Source: Paludibacter sp. UBA6032 (lineage in GTDB: Bacteria > Bacteroidota > Bacteroidia > Bacteroidales > Paludibacteraceae). Taken from it: a stretch of 64,000 nt of DNA. How positions within the stretch are numbered: position 1 is the stretch's first letter; each line of letters starts with the position of its first letter. The notes below the pieces were generated by a model, which saw nothing but the letters and a program-made list of their open reading frames with translations, was not told the origin of the DNA and made no database searches. The DNA is taken from assembly GCA_002427885.1 (NCBI GenBank), contig DIZI01000022.1, positions 124,001 to 188,000 on the forward strand. Direction: 5' to 3'. Position numbers and translations under genes: made by a program. This document shows, in pieces, positions 7,854 to 15,750 of the stretch.

Positions 7854-9398
7854 TCAAAAAGGAGGAATACCATGTTTCTTCGCAGGACGATGATCGTCTT
7901 TGTTTTTTGACACTTCAAGAGCATGAAGTAAAAGTTCACGTGTTTCAGAAGGTTCAATAACCGCATCAATATAACCTTTAGAAGCTGCTACATAAGGATT
8001 CGCAAATTTTTCAATATACTCCTGAACCTTTTGCTGACGCATTGCATCTTCATCCTCAGCTTCCATAATTTCTTTACGGAAAATAATATTAGCAGCACCT
8101 TCAGGTCCCATTACAGCAATTTCAGCACCGGGCCATGCAAACATAAAGTCGGCACCGAGGTGACGAGAGTTCATAGCAATATATCCACCACCATAAGCTT
8201 TACGTAATATAACCGTTATTTTTGGAACTGTTGCCTCAGAGTAGGAATACAACATTTTTGCACCATGACGAATTACTCCTGCATGCTCCTGATCAACTCC
8301 GGGCAAATAACCCGGCATATCTTCCAGTGTTACAATCGGAACGTTGAAAGCATCACAATAGCGAATAAATCTAGCGGCTTTATCAGAGGCATCACAATCG
8401 AGTACACCGGCCAGATACATGGGTTGATTCGCAACAAATCCGATTGTTTCACCATTCAATCGTCCAAATCCGATAACGATATTTGCGGCCCAAAGTTCAT
8501 GTATTTCCAAAAATTTAGAATCATCGGTAAGCGCATGAATTATATCACGAACATCATAGGGTTGCTTGGGGTCCGAAGGAATAATATTTTCAATATTAAA
8601 TTTGGAAACAGGTTCTTTTGGTTCAATACTGGCAGCTTTTTGTTGATTACTATGTGGAATCAAAGAAACTAATTCTTTAATTTGTTCAAAACATTCCAAC
8701 TCGCTCAATGCATAAAAATGGGCGTTACCGGTAATTTCAGCATGAACCCGGGCACCTCCTAAATCTTCTTGTGAAATTTTTTCACCCAACACTGTTTCAA
8801 TAACGTTTGGTCCAGTAATAAACATTTTTGAAATGTTTTCTACCACAAATACAAAATCGGTGAGAGCCGGAGAATAAACTGCACCTCCGGCACATGGGCC
8901 TAAAATGACTGAAATTTGAGGAATAACACCTGAGGACATGGTATTACGATAGAAAATCTCACCATAACCTGCCAAAGCTCCAATACCTTCCTGAATACGT
9001 GCACCACCCGAGTCATTTATACCTATACAAGGCACTTTCATTTTTAGCGCATGATCCATAATTTTAGTAATTTTACGCGCATGTTTTAGTCCCAAAGAAC
9101 CACCCATAACTGTAAAATCCTGGGCATAAATACAAATAGGCGCACCGTTCATGGTTCCGGTGCCGGTAATTACACCATCACCTGCCAATGCTTTGGTTTC
9201 CATTCCGAAATTTCTTTCTTCATGCTCAACGAAAAGATCATATTCGTGAAATGAATCGACATCCAACAAAGCAAGAACACGATCGCGAGCTGTCATTTTG
9301 CCCATTGCAACTTGTTTCTCGATAGCTTTATCGCCACCACCTTTTTCAACAATTGCCTTTTTCTGTCTTAATGCTATAATGTTTTTCTTTAAAGACAT
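7854..9398 (-). CDS. Acyl-CoA carboxylase carboxyltransferase subunit (MmdA/PccB-like)
   Basis: The 514-residue protein is a full-length carboxyltransferase of the propionyl-CoA carboxylase beta / methylmalonyl-CoA decarboxylase alpha family. Visible landmarks are the first oxyanion-hole region (CIGINDSGGARIQEG), the GPCAGGAVYSPAL motif and the second site (TLEDMPGYLPGVDQEH, RKAYGGGYIAMNSRHLGAD). It moves a carboxyl group between biotin and an acyl-CoA, most likely propionyl/methylmalonyl-CoA in the succinate-propionate branch common in anaerobic Bacteroidota. The biotin carrier gene follows. Whether the complex runs as carboxylase or sodium-pumping decarboxylase cannot be decided, because neither AccC nor the OadB-type subunit is nearby. 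Confidence 0.9.
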   Translation of the reverse strand: MSLKKNIIALRQKKAIVEKGGGDKAIEKQVAMGKMTARDRVLALLDVDSFHEYDLFVEHEERNFGMETKALAGDGVITGTGTMNGAPICIYAQDFTVMGGSLGLKHARKITKIMDHALKMKVPCIGINDSGGARIQEGIGALAGYGEIFYRNTMSSGVIPQISVILGPCAGGAVYSPALTDFVFVVENISKMFITGPNVIETVLGEKISQEDLGGARVHAEITGNAHFYALSELECFEQIKELVSLIPHSNQQKAASIEPKEPVSKFNIENIIPSDPKQPYDVRDIIHALTDDSKFLEIHELWAANIVIGFGRLNGETIGFVANQPMYLAGVLDCDASDKAARFIRYCDAFNVPIVTLEDMPGYLPGVDQEHAGVIRHGAKMLYSYSEATVPKITVILRKAYGGGYIAMNSRHLGADFMFAWPGAEIAVMGPEGAANIIFRKEIMEAEDEDAMRQQKVQEYIEKFANPYVAASKGYIDAVIEPSETRELLLHALEVSKNKDDHRPAKKHGIPPF

Positions 9399-9459
9399 AA
9401 AACTTGTTTTAAATTAAACTTAAAAATAATTAGGGGTAATTTTACATTCAAATACAGCA

Positions 9460-9493
9460 CAAAAGTAACACTTTAGTTGTTAAAGTGTGCAAT
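9460..9493 (-). promoter_or_regulatory. Promoter of the carboxyltransferase gene with a palindromic operator
   Basis: Read on the minus strand there is ATTG (9493-9490) as a -33-like element, 22 nt, then TACTTTTG (9467-9460), an exact TAnnTTTG -7 element. The spacer contains a perfect inverted repeat, ACACTTTA (9468-9475) and TAAAGTGT (9481-9488), separated by GTTGT. The position of the palindrome, exactly between the two promoter elements, is what a repressor operator would look like. The start codon is about 60 nt downstream. Confidence 0.65.
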
Positions 9494-9525
9494 ATTGATA
9501 ATTGTTACAATCTTTGAAAAGATAA

Positions 9526-10047
9526 TTATTTGGCAATCAAGTTTTTCAAGATTTTGTGTCTTGCGGCATTAAAACCTTTTGAATAATCGTCGGGAGAAAT
9601 TGATTCGAGGTAGGTACGTAATTCATTAATCAAATCAGGTTCTTTCGAACAAATCTTATATAATATCTTCATGGATAGAGCCTGAACCGCAATTGATGAT
9701 CGGGGGGAGATCATCCATTCAAAACAAGAATTAAGAAAATCGACAGGAATAGAATCAGGCAAATCCAGATTATAAAGAATTGATAAACAGCCACGTTTCA
9801 ATCCAGCATGAGAAGTATAAATTGCATGTGCTGCAAGTTCCATGAATTGCTTTTCAGTGAACCACCCGGGGAATTTCTCGCTTATTTTTTGGCAGGCCCA
9901 GGCAGCTCTCCAGGCTACTTTTTCCTCGGAATCAAATATCAAAGTATAAATGATTTTAAAATCTTCAGGATTTGAAAAAATCACTTCTACCAAATGATCA
10001 ACAAAATGCAGGGAAAGCGGGCGGAAAAGGTGTTCTCTGTAGTCCAT
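9526..10047 (-). CDS. Small HEAT-repeat-like protein of unknown function
   Basis: This 173-residue soluble protein is rich in paired helices (KIIYTLIFDSEEKVAWRAAW, SSIAVQALSMKILYKI), a pattern typical of HEAT/ARM-type repeats. No catalytic motif is visible. I chose the ATG at 10047; a GTG 12 nt upstream is an alternative. It is encoded 45 nt behind the DUF721 gene on the same strand and is probably co-transcribed with it and with the LysM glucosaminidase gene. A protein-protein interaction role is inferred only from the fold. Confidence 0.65.
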   Translation of the reverse strand: MDYREHLFRPLSLHFVDHLVEVIFSNPEDFKIIYTLIFDSEEKVAWRAAWACQKISEKFPGWFTEKQFMELAAHAIYTSHAGLKRGCLSILYNLDLPDSIPVDFLNSCFEWMISPRSSIAVQALSMKILYKICSKEPDLINELRTYLESISPDDYSKGFNAARHKILKNLIAK

Positions 10048-10092
10048 ACTAGTTGACACATTCTGAAAGGTTTATTTGTAAATTTATTAATT

Positions 10093-10383
10093 TTACTGAA
10101 ATATAATATCCACAATCACCTCTGCTCCTACTTGTTTATTTAATGATTTTTTTATTTCCTCACGTGAAAGAAACAAATCGTGCCTAAGCACAGAAGATGT
10201 CAGAGCAACATACAGCACCTTATTTTTAATTTTCAAATCGGAAGTATACTGAAGAATATTTTGCCCAAGTACTAACGGCCAAGCATCAATCAATCTTTTT
10301 TCGTTCAACGGTGCATCCAAATGTTGTTCTTTCAGCACCTGGCGTATTACCTCACTCAATAATTCTGTATTTTTCTTTCGCAT
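10093..10383 (-). CDS. DUF721 (DciA-like) protein
   Basis: The 96-residue protein matches the DUF721 pattern: an N-terminal helix (LLSEVIRQVLKEQ), a tryptophan-containing turn (LIDAWPLVLGQNI), then the strand-rich core (LKIKNKVLYVALTSSVLRHDL) and a closing helix/strand. DciA-type DUF721 proteins help load the replicative helicase DnaB in many bacteria. That function is known for family members and is not shown here. It lies 10 nt behind the LysM glucosaminidase gene, so it is translated from the same transcript. Confidence 0.8.
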   Translation of the reverse strand: MRKKNTELLSEVIRQVLKEQHLDAPLNEKRLIDAWPLVLGQNILQYTSDLKIKNKVLYVALTSSVLRHDLFLSREEIKKSLNKQVGAEVIVDIIFQ

Positions 10384-10393
10384 ATACTTCAGC

Positions 10394-11347
10394 CTAACGC
10401 AATTTTAAAACAGCATCATATTTTGCAGTTTCATCAAAGGGCATATTATTTAATTTATATAGTTGAACTACTTTCATTCCATAATCCTGTGCTATACTAT
10501 GCATTGATTCTCCGGCAAATACCTTGTGAGTCGGACAATCAACCGGAGCTTTATTCTTTTTGGACGAAATAAAAACCCGGTCTCCGGCTTCCAGTTCAGC
10601 TAAAGCATCAACGTCATTGAACTTTCGGAGCCTTTTTTCACTTAAATTAAATTCATCGGCAATGATACTATATGTATCAGCGGGCGAAGCTGTTATAAAA
10701 CGAACTCCATTTACTTTTTTAACAACATGATTTGCAGAAGCGTGAATCGAACCTATAGAGCTTTGGTTATTCCTTTGTTCAATATTGTCTGTAGAATTCT
10801 TTTCAGTTTCAGCAACCCATTGTTTTTCATTCTCTTTCAAATCGAATTGATGCAAATTATACGTTTCGATAATTGAAATGAGTTTAAAACCGTACGCCGG
10901 ATCGGTAGCGTAACCAGCTTTCTTCAAGCCAAAAGCCCAACCTTCATAATCTGTGGGTTTCAGGTCGAACAAAAAACCATAACGTTTTCTGTTTTTCAAA
11001 AACAATGAATGATCTTCATAGGACTGAAGTACTTTATCATATTTTCGGAAACATTCTCCTTTTTCATCATCATCGTAATAAACTTTGTCACCGGTCCAAT
11101 CAGTGCATTTAATTCCAAAGTGATTATTCGACATTTTAGTTAGAGAACTTTGCCCTGCTTTTGATTCCAATAACCCCTGGGCCAGAGTGATACTTGCAGG
11201 TATTCCATATTCCTTCTGTTGCATTTGGGCCAACTTGCTGTAATCTTCAATATACAAGAGGTAAGATTGGCTAAGGTTTTGCGATACTGTTAATGAAGTA
11301 ACAAACAAGGTACTTAGCAAAAGAATTGATTTTATTTTAATTGTCAT
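10394..11347 (-). CDS. Glucosaminidase (GH73-like) with two LysM domains
   Basis: This 317-residue protein has a signal peptide (MTIKIKSILLLSTLFVTSLT). It is followed by a GH73/FlgJ-like endo-beta-N-acetylglucosaminidase domain, about residues 30-175, with the segments ASITLAQGLLESKAGQS, NNHFGIKC and the late YATDPAYGFKLISII. Two C-terminal LysM-like regions follow (about 215-260 and 272-317). It should cleave the glycan backbone of peptidoglycan in the periplasm, with LysM units binding the wall. It is the first gene of a three-gene minus-strand unit with the DUF721 and HEAT-like genes, and a good promoter lies immediately upstream. Confidence 0.88.
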   Translation of the reverse strand: MTIKIKSILLLSTLFVTSLTVSQNLSQSYLLYIEDYSKLAQMQQKEYGIPASITLAQGLLESKAGQSSLTKMSNNHFGIKCTDWTGDKVYYDDDEKGECFRKYDKVLQSYEDHSLFLKNRKRYGFLFDLKPTDYEGWAFGLKKAGYATDPAYGFKLISIIETYNLHQFDLKENEKQWVAETEKNSTDNIEQRNNQSSIGSIHASANHVVKKVNGVRFITASPADTYSIIADEFNLSEKRLRKFNDVDALAELEAGDRVFISSKKNKAPVDCPTHKVFAGESMHSIAQDYGMKVVQLYKLNNMPFDETAKYDAVLKLR

Positions 11348-11376
11348 TCCAAAAAATTTATTGAATTATTTTGCTA

Positions 11377-11409
11377 CAAAATTAAAACTAATTACTTAAA
11401 CAGAGCAAT
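11377..11409 (-). promoter_or_regulatory. Promoter of the glucosaminidase gene
   Basis: On the minus strand ATTG (11409-11406), a 21-nt spacer and TAATTTTG (11384-11377) fit the Bacteroidota -33/-7 promoter pattern. The start codon lies about 30 nt downstream, a normal leader length. Confidence 0.6.
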
Positions 11410-11533
11410 TAGAAGTGATTTTTTTATATTTTTGCGACGAATCGTTGATAAAGGAAGAATTCTAATCTGTATTTAGTGTAAATCTGGTATTCCAGTATTT
11501 TAATATCATCTACTAAAGTAACTTGTTAAAATT

Positions 11534-11552
11534 AAGACACAGAATGTGTCTT
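11534..11552 (+). promoter_or_regulatory. Hairpin in the cytidine deaminase leader
   Basis: AAGACACA (11534-11541) and TGTGTCTT (11545-11552) form a perfect 8-bp stem with a GAA loop, followed by TTG. It ends 16 nt before the start codon of the cytidine deaminase gene. It may control access to the start codon or act as a weak attenuator. It could also be a protein-binding palindrome. Confidence 0.5.
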
Positions 11553-11568
11553 TTGAAATATAAAAATT

Positions 11569-12048
11569 ATGCAACAAAAAACTATTGAAACAAAAGTAAC
11601 CATATATCGCTTTGACGAACTTGATCTTGAATTCCAACAATTAATAAACAAAGCCAAGGACCAAATTCAGAAAGCATATGCACCTTATTCAGGCTTTCAC
11701 GTTGGGGCAGCTGTTCAACTTGATAACGGTGAAATTTTTACCGGAAGCAATCAGGAAAATTCGGCTTACCCTTCAGGACTTTGTGCCGAAAGAGTAGCCA
11801 TGTTTTACGCTAACTCCCAATACCCAGATATTGCTGTAAAATCAATAGCTATAGCTGCTCACACAAATGGTAACTTTTTGAAAGAGCCCATAACACCTTG
11901 TGGTTCATGTCGTCAGGTTCTATTAGAAACAGAGATGCGTTTTGAAAAAAATATAAAGATTTTACTTTATGGTACTGAAAATATATACATGATTGAAAAT
12001 GTAAGACAATTGTTGCCTTTATGTTTTGAAAAGAGCTCTCTGCAATAA
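11569..12048 (+). CDS. cdd: Cytidine deaminase
   Basis: The 159-residue protein has both halves of the zinc site of cytidine deaminases: SGLCAERVAMF (Cys and the catalytic Glu) and EPITPCGSCRQVLLE (PCxxC). The N-terminal AYAPYSGFHVGAAV segment is the usual substrate-binding strand. It deaminates cytidine and deoxycytidine to the uridine forms in pyrimidine salvage. Length and motifs are those of the tetrameric form, with about 20 extra N-terminal residues. The gene appears monocistronic, with a hairpin in its leader and a perfect inverted repeat behind it. Confidence 0.92.
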   Translation: MQQKTIETKVTIYRFDELDLEFQQLINKAKDQIQKAYAPYSGFHVGAAVQLDNGEIFTGSNQENSAYPSGLCAERVAMFYANSQYPDIAVKSIAIAAHTNGNFLKEPITPCGSCRQVLLETEMRFEKNIKILLYGTENIYMIENVRQLLPLCFEKSSLQ

Positions 12049-12134
12049 TTAATTATCAACATATCTGAATTATTTATATTAAATAGTTGATTTTGTTAAA
12101 TATTATGTGTATATTGCGAACGCAAAAAAAAATG

Positions 12135-12158
12135 AATGATATTTTTCAAAATATCATT
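12135..12158. repeat. Perfect inverted repeat between cytidine deaminase and START-like genes
   Basis: AATGATATTTT (12135-12145) and AAAATATCATT (12148-12158) are perfect inverted copies separated by two bases. The stem is A/T-only except for one pair. It lies 27 nt before the START-like gene and 86 nt behind the deaminase gene. It could end the deaminase transcript weakly or be an operator for the next gene. Confidence 0.5.
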
Positions 12159-12185
12159 ATTTTCAGGCAATAATCAATTCTTGTT

Positions 12186-12569
12186 ATGAAAAAAGTAAAA
12201 TTTAACATTGAATATCAACTCAAATCAGCATCGTTAAATGTGTTATGGAACTCGATCGGCACTCCTTTAGGACTTGCCGAATGGTTTTCGGATGGTGTTA
12301 CGGTGGACGATAACGAATACACTTTTTCGTGGGACATAAACACGCAGACTGCTTATCTGATACAATCAAAACCCAATACCAGCATTCGTTTTCAATGGAA
12401 AGAAGACAAAGACAGCAATTATTTTTTTGAACTTGAAATAGCCGTACAGGAAATTACAGGTGATTTGACTCTGGTGATAACAGATTTTGCTGAACCCAAC
12501 GAAAAAGAAGATTTAGTCTTATTATGGAATAAGCAAATAGAAGAATTACGAAGAAAAACAGGTATATAA
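12186..12569 (+). CDS. START/AHSA1-like domain protein
   Basis: This 127-residue cytosolic protein has the strand and helix order of the START-like superfamily: an N-terminal strand (KKVKFNIEYQL), the helix with a conserved tryptophan near GLAEWFSDGV, a run of beta strands, and a long amphipathic C-terminal helix (LWNKQIEELRRKTG). Short proteins of this type are common in Bacteroidota and have no assigned reaction. Binding of a hydrophobic ligand or a chaperone-like role is possible. A perfect inverted repeat precedes it and a terminator hairpin follows about 105 nt behind. Confidence 0.7.
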   Translation: MKKVKFNIEYQLKSASLNVLWNSIGTPLGLAEWFSDGVTVDDNEYTFSWDINTQTAYLIQSKPNTSIRFQWKEDKDSNYFFELEIAVQEITGDLTLVITDFAEPNEKEDLVLLWNKQIEELRRKTGI

Positions 12570-12674
12570 CAATATCATAATCAGAAATTTAAAATTAGAA
12601 AATCGATAATATTGAAAATTTTGCTTATCAAACCAAACTTTTAAAAAATATTTGACATTTCAAATCATACTATT

Positions 12675-12706
12675 CCATTCACTCATTCCAAGTGGATGGT
12701 TTTTTA
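12675..12706 (+). terminator. Terminator behind the START-like gene
   Basis: CCATTCAC (12675-12682) and GTGGATGG (12692-12699) form an 8-bp stem with one G-T pair and a 9-nt loop, followed directly by seven T residues. The rest of the 12570-12896 gap holds only the promoter of the next gene; I saw nothing else in it. Confidence 0.7.
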
Positions 12707-12844
12707 TTGATATTAAGTTGAATATGTTTTAAAACTAAATTCGGGAAGCGAAACAATGACTAAATCATATTAATTATGACTGCTCCTGTTTAGATATTTT
12801 AATGATTCTGAAACGTACATTGGTAATTATACATTATATTAATA

Positions 12845-12875
12845 CTTGATTATTGAACTTTTTGCAGTAATTTTG
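12845..12875 (+). promoter_or_regulatory. Promoter of the LptF/LptG-type gene
   Basis: CTTG (12845-12848), a 19-nt spacer and TAATTTTG (12868-12875) match the -33/-7 pattern. The ATG at 12897 follows about 21 nt later. The promoter therefore overlaps the upstream TTG codon at 12846, which argues against that codon being the start. Confidence 0.55.
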
Positions 12876-12896
12876 TTGTTCCAAAAAAAAACAGGC

Positions 12897-14384
12897 ATGT
12901 TTAGAATTAAAAAAATTGATTTGTACGTATTTAAGCAATTTTTTACGCTCTTTTTGATGACTTTTCTCATCTGCATCTTCATTTTGTTGATGCAGTTTTT
13001 ATGGAAACATGTTGCCGAATTAGTTGGAAAAGGAATCGGATGGTCTGTTATGGCAGAGTTCTTTACTTATGCCATTTTTTCACTTGTACCCATGGCTCTC
13101 CCTTTGGCCATACTCCTGGCTTCCTTAATGACATTTGGAAATTTGGGTGAAAATTTTGAACTTACCGCCATGAAAGCTGCGGGCATTTCATTATTCCGTA
13201 TCATGCGACCACTTATATTACTGATTTCGATGTTTTGTGTGGGAGCTTTTTATTTTTCCAATTATGTTCTTCCCATAGCTCAAACCAAACTGTGGACACT
13301 TATTTTTTCCCTTCGCCAAAAATCCCCTGAATTTGATATTCCTGTAGGTGAATTTTATTCAGGTATCAGCAATTACAATATCTATGTACGTGGCAAAGAA
13401 GGGAATCTATTAAAGAATATGATGATTTATGATTTTTCGAAAGGGTTTGAAAATGCAAATGTTATGGTAGCAGATTCCGGACGGGTTCAGTTTACTGCAG
13501 ATAACAAATATCTTCTTCTTTCGCTTTACGATGGTGAAAGTTTTGAAAATTTGCAAAAACAACGTATTAGTAATTCTGCTTCGAGCATTCCCTATAAGCG
13601 GGAAACTTTTAAACAAAAAGACTTGTTGCTTGATTTCAACACTGAATTTAACCGATACGATGAATCTTTGCTTAAAGACCAACATGTTGCAAAAAATATT
13701 AAAGAACTCACTCAATCCATTGATTCGGTAAGTAAAATATCAATAATAAGAAGCAATGAGCAAGCCAAAGAAATTATAAAAAGCCATTATTTAGGGCGCG
13801 AAGAATTTAATGGCAAACAGTTGTTCGATAGTGCAAATGCAAAAAAGAAAAGTCTTAATGCGGATTCATTGTTCCTTTCGTTTAACCAAACTTCCATGTT
13901 AAGGATAAGTTCAAAAGCATTAGATCAGGCAAAAACAATGAAAGATCAGATTCAATATAACAAAATGATGTTAGAGGAACCGGAGAAATATGTTCGTCGA
14001 CACCAAATTGAATGGCACCGTAAGTTTACTCTATCGTTTGCTTGTTTGATATTTTTCTTCATTGGTGCACCTCTGGGTGCCATCATTCGTAAAGGTGGTC
14101 TGGGAACTCCTGTTGTTATTTCAGTTATCTTGTTTATTATTTATTATATTATTGACAATACAGGATATAAAATGGCACGTGAGGGTTTATGGGAGTCCTA
14201 TCAGGGCATGTGGCTTAGTTCAGCCGTTTTACTCCCAATCGGAATTTTCCTTACTTATGTGGCTGTAGTGGATGCAAGCTTACTTAATACACAGCAATAC
14301 ATTAAAATCTGGAATAGTATAAAACGAAAATTTGGTTGGGGAAGCGACCAAACTACTGAAGATAATGAGATTTCAGACAGATAA
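12897..14384 (+). CDS. LptF/LptG family lipopolysaccharide export permease (YjgP/YjgQ)
   Basis: The 495-residue protein begins MFRIKKIDLYVFKQFF, a typical start for this family. It has three membrane segments in the first 120 residues, a large periplasmic beta-jellyroll part, and three membrane segments near the C-terminus (FTLSFACLIFFFIGAPLGAI, VVISVILFIIYYII, VLLPIGIFLTYVAVV). LptF/G form the membrane part of the ABC transporter that extracts LPS from the inner membrane. As is usual in Bacteroidota, the second copy and LptB are not adjacent. RibBA follows 92 nt behind. Confidence 0.88.
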   Translation: MFRIKKIDLYVFKQFFTLFLMTFLICIFILLMQFLWKHVAELVGKGIGWSVMAEFFTYAIFSLVPMALPLAILLASLMTFGNLGENFELTAMKAAGISLFRIMRPLILLISMFCVGAFYFSNYVLPIAQTKLWTLIFSLRQKSPEFDIPVGEFYSGISNYNIYVRGKEGNLLKNMMIYDFSKGFENANVMVADSGRVQFTADNKYLLLSLYDGESFENLQKQRISNSASSIPYKRETFKQKDLLLDFNTEFNRYDESLLKDQHVAKNIKELTQSIDSVSKISIIRSNEQAKEIIKSHYLGREEFNGKQLFDSANAKKKSLNADSLFLSFNQTSMLRISSKALDQAKTMKDQIQYNKMMLEEPEKYVRRHQIEWHRKFTLSFACLIFFFIGAPLGAIIRKGGLGTPVVISVILFIIYYIIDNTGYKMAREGLWESYQGMWLSSAVLLPIGIFLTYVAVVDASLLNTQQYIKIWNSIKRKFGWGSDQTTEDNEISDR

Positions 14385-14476
14385 TGAAAAAATAAAATAA
14401 TACCGTTTTTATTTTGCTCCTTTTTCAAGATAATAACAATTACAAAGGATAAGACATAAAATAAAGAAATTTTAAA

Positions 14477-15700
14477 ATGAAATCAATAGTAAATACGATA
14501 GAAGAAGCTCTGTTAGACATTAAAGATGGAAAATTTATCATAGTAGTTGATGACGAAGATCGTGAAAATGAGGGTGATTTTATTTGTGCAGCAGAAAAAA
14601 TCACACCCGATATGATTAACTTTATGATAACTCATGGGCGTGGTGTCGTTTGCGCACCATTAACAGAAGAGCGTTGCGATGAACTTGATCTTGAAATGCA
14701 AGTCAACAAAAATACTTCAATTCATTCTACGCCATTTACTGTAAGTGTTGATAAACTGGAAGGTTGTACTACCGGAGTTTCAGCTGCCGATCGGGCAGCT
14801 ACTTTTAATGCACTTGCCAATCCAAGTTCAAAACCCGATACATTTGGTCGTCCTGGACATGTTTTTCCATTACGTGCCCGTTCGAAAGGTGTTTTGCGTC
14901 GTGCCGGACATACAGAGGCGGCGGTTGATTTAGCACGTTTAGCCGGTTTATATCCTGCAGGAGCGCTGATTGAAATTATGAACGAAGATGGGACAATGGC
15001 CAGATTGCCCGAACTAATAAAAATTGCGAAAAGGTTTGATTTGAAAATCATTACGATCAAAGATCTGATAGCCTATCGACTTAAATCCGAGTCTCTTGTT
15101 GAAATGGGTGAAAAAGTAAATATGCCAACTGCTTACGGCCACTTTAAACTTATACCATTTCGACAAACATCGAATGGATTCGAACATGTGGCTCTTATAA
15201 AAGGTGAATGGGAAAAAGATGAGCCGATTTTAGTAAGAGTTCATTCATCTTGCATGACAGGCGACATTTTTGGTTCAATGCGTTGTGAATGTGGAGAACA
15301 ACTACACAAAGCAATGGAACTCATTGAAAAAGAAGGTAAAGGTGTAGTAGTTTACATGAATCAGGAAGGTCGTGGAATTGGTCTTATGAATAAGATAAGA
15401 GCCTATAAATTGCAGGAAGAAGGTATGGACACGGTGGATGCTAATCTTCATCTGGGATTTGATGCTGATGAACGTGATTATGGGGTTGGAGCACAAATTT
15501 TACGTGAAATAGGTGTTAGCAAAATACGGCTTATGACAAATAACCCGGTTAAACGAATTGGTCTGGAAGCCTACGGGCTAACTATTGTAGAAAATGTACC
15601 TATCGAAATAAGTACAAACCCATACAATGCATTTTATATGCAAACAAAAAAATTAAAAATGGGACACGAGCTTAAATATGTTAAAGGGAAAAACGAGTGA
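14477..15700 (+). CDS. ribBA: Bifunctional 3,4-dihydroxy-2-butanone-4-phosphate synthase / GTP cyclohydrolase II
   Basis: The 407-residue protein is a fusion of both entry enzymes of riboflavin synthesis. Residues 1-200 are the RibB part, with the acidic metal site DDEDRENEGDF and RAGHTEAAVDLARL. The C-terminal RibA part carries the zinc cysteines in CMTGDIFGSMRCECGEQL and the loop NQEGRGIGLMNKI. One half makes the four-carbon unit from ribulose-5-phosphate and the other opens GTP. Both active-site sets are intact. No FMN riboswitch was seen in the short upstream gap. Confidence 0.95.
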   Translation: MKSIVNTIEEALLDIKDGKFIIVVDDEDRENEGDFICAAEKITPDMINFMITHGRGVVCAPLTEERCDELDLEMQVNKNTSIHSTPFTVSVDKLEGCTTGVSAADRAATFNALANPSSKPDTFGRPGHVFPLRARSKGVLRRAGHTEAAVDLARLAGLYPAGALIEIMNEDGTMARLPELIKIAKRFDLKIITIKDLIAYRLKSESLVEMGEKVNMPTAYGHFKLIPFRQTSNGFEHVALIKGEWEKDEPILVRVHSSCMTGDIFGSMRCECGEQLHKAMELIEKEGKGVVVYMNQEGRGIGLMNKIRAYKLQEEGMDTVDANLHLGFDADERDYGVGAQILREIGVSKIRLMTNNPVKRIGLEAYGLTIVENVPIEISTNPYNAFYMQTKKLKMGHELKYVKGKNE

Positions 15701-15750
15701 ACTAATTAATATTAAATATCTTATAAATCATTAGGCATATCAGACAAATT

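Noticed and set aside
12846..12896. Upstream TTG start for the LptF/G-type gene
   Set aside because: The added residues do not fit the family start and the -33/-7 promoter elements overlap this stretch; the ATG at 12897 fits both.
14385..14476. FMN riboswitch upstream of ribBA
   Set aside because: The gap is only 92 nt, AT-rich, and lacks the conserved elements of the RFN structure.
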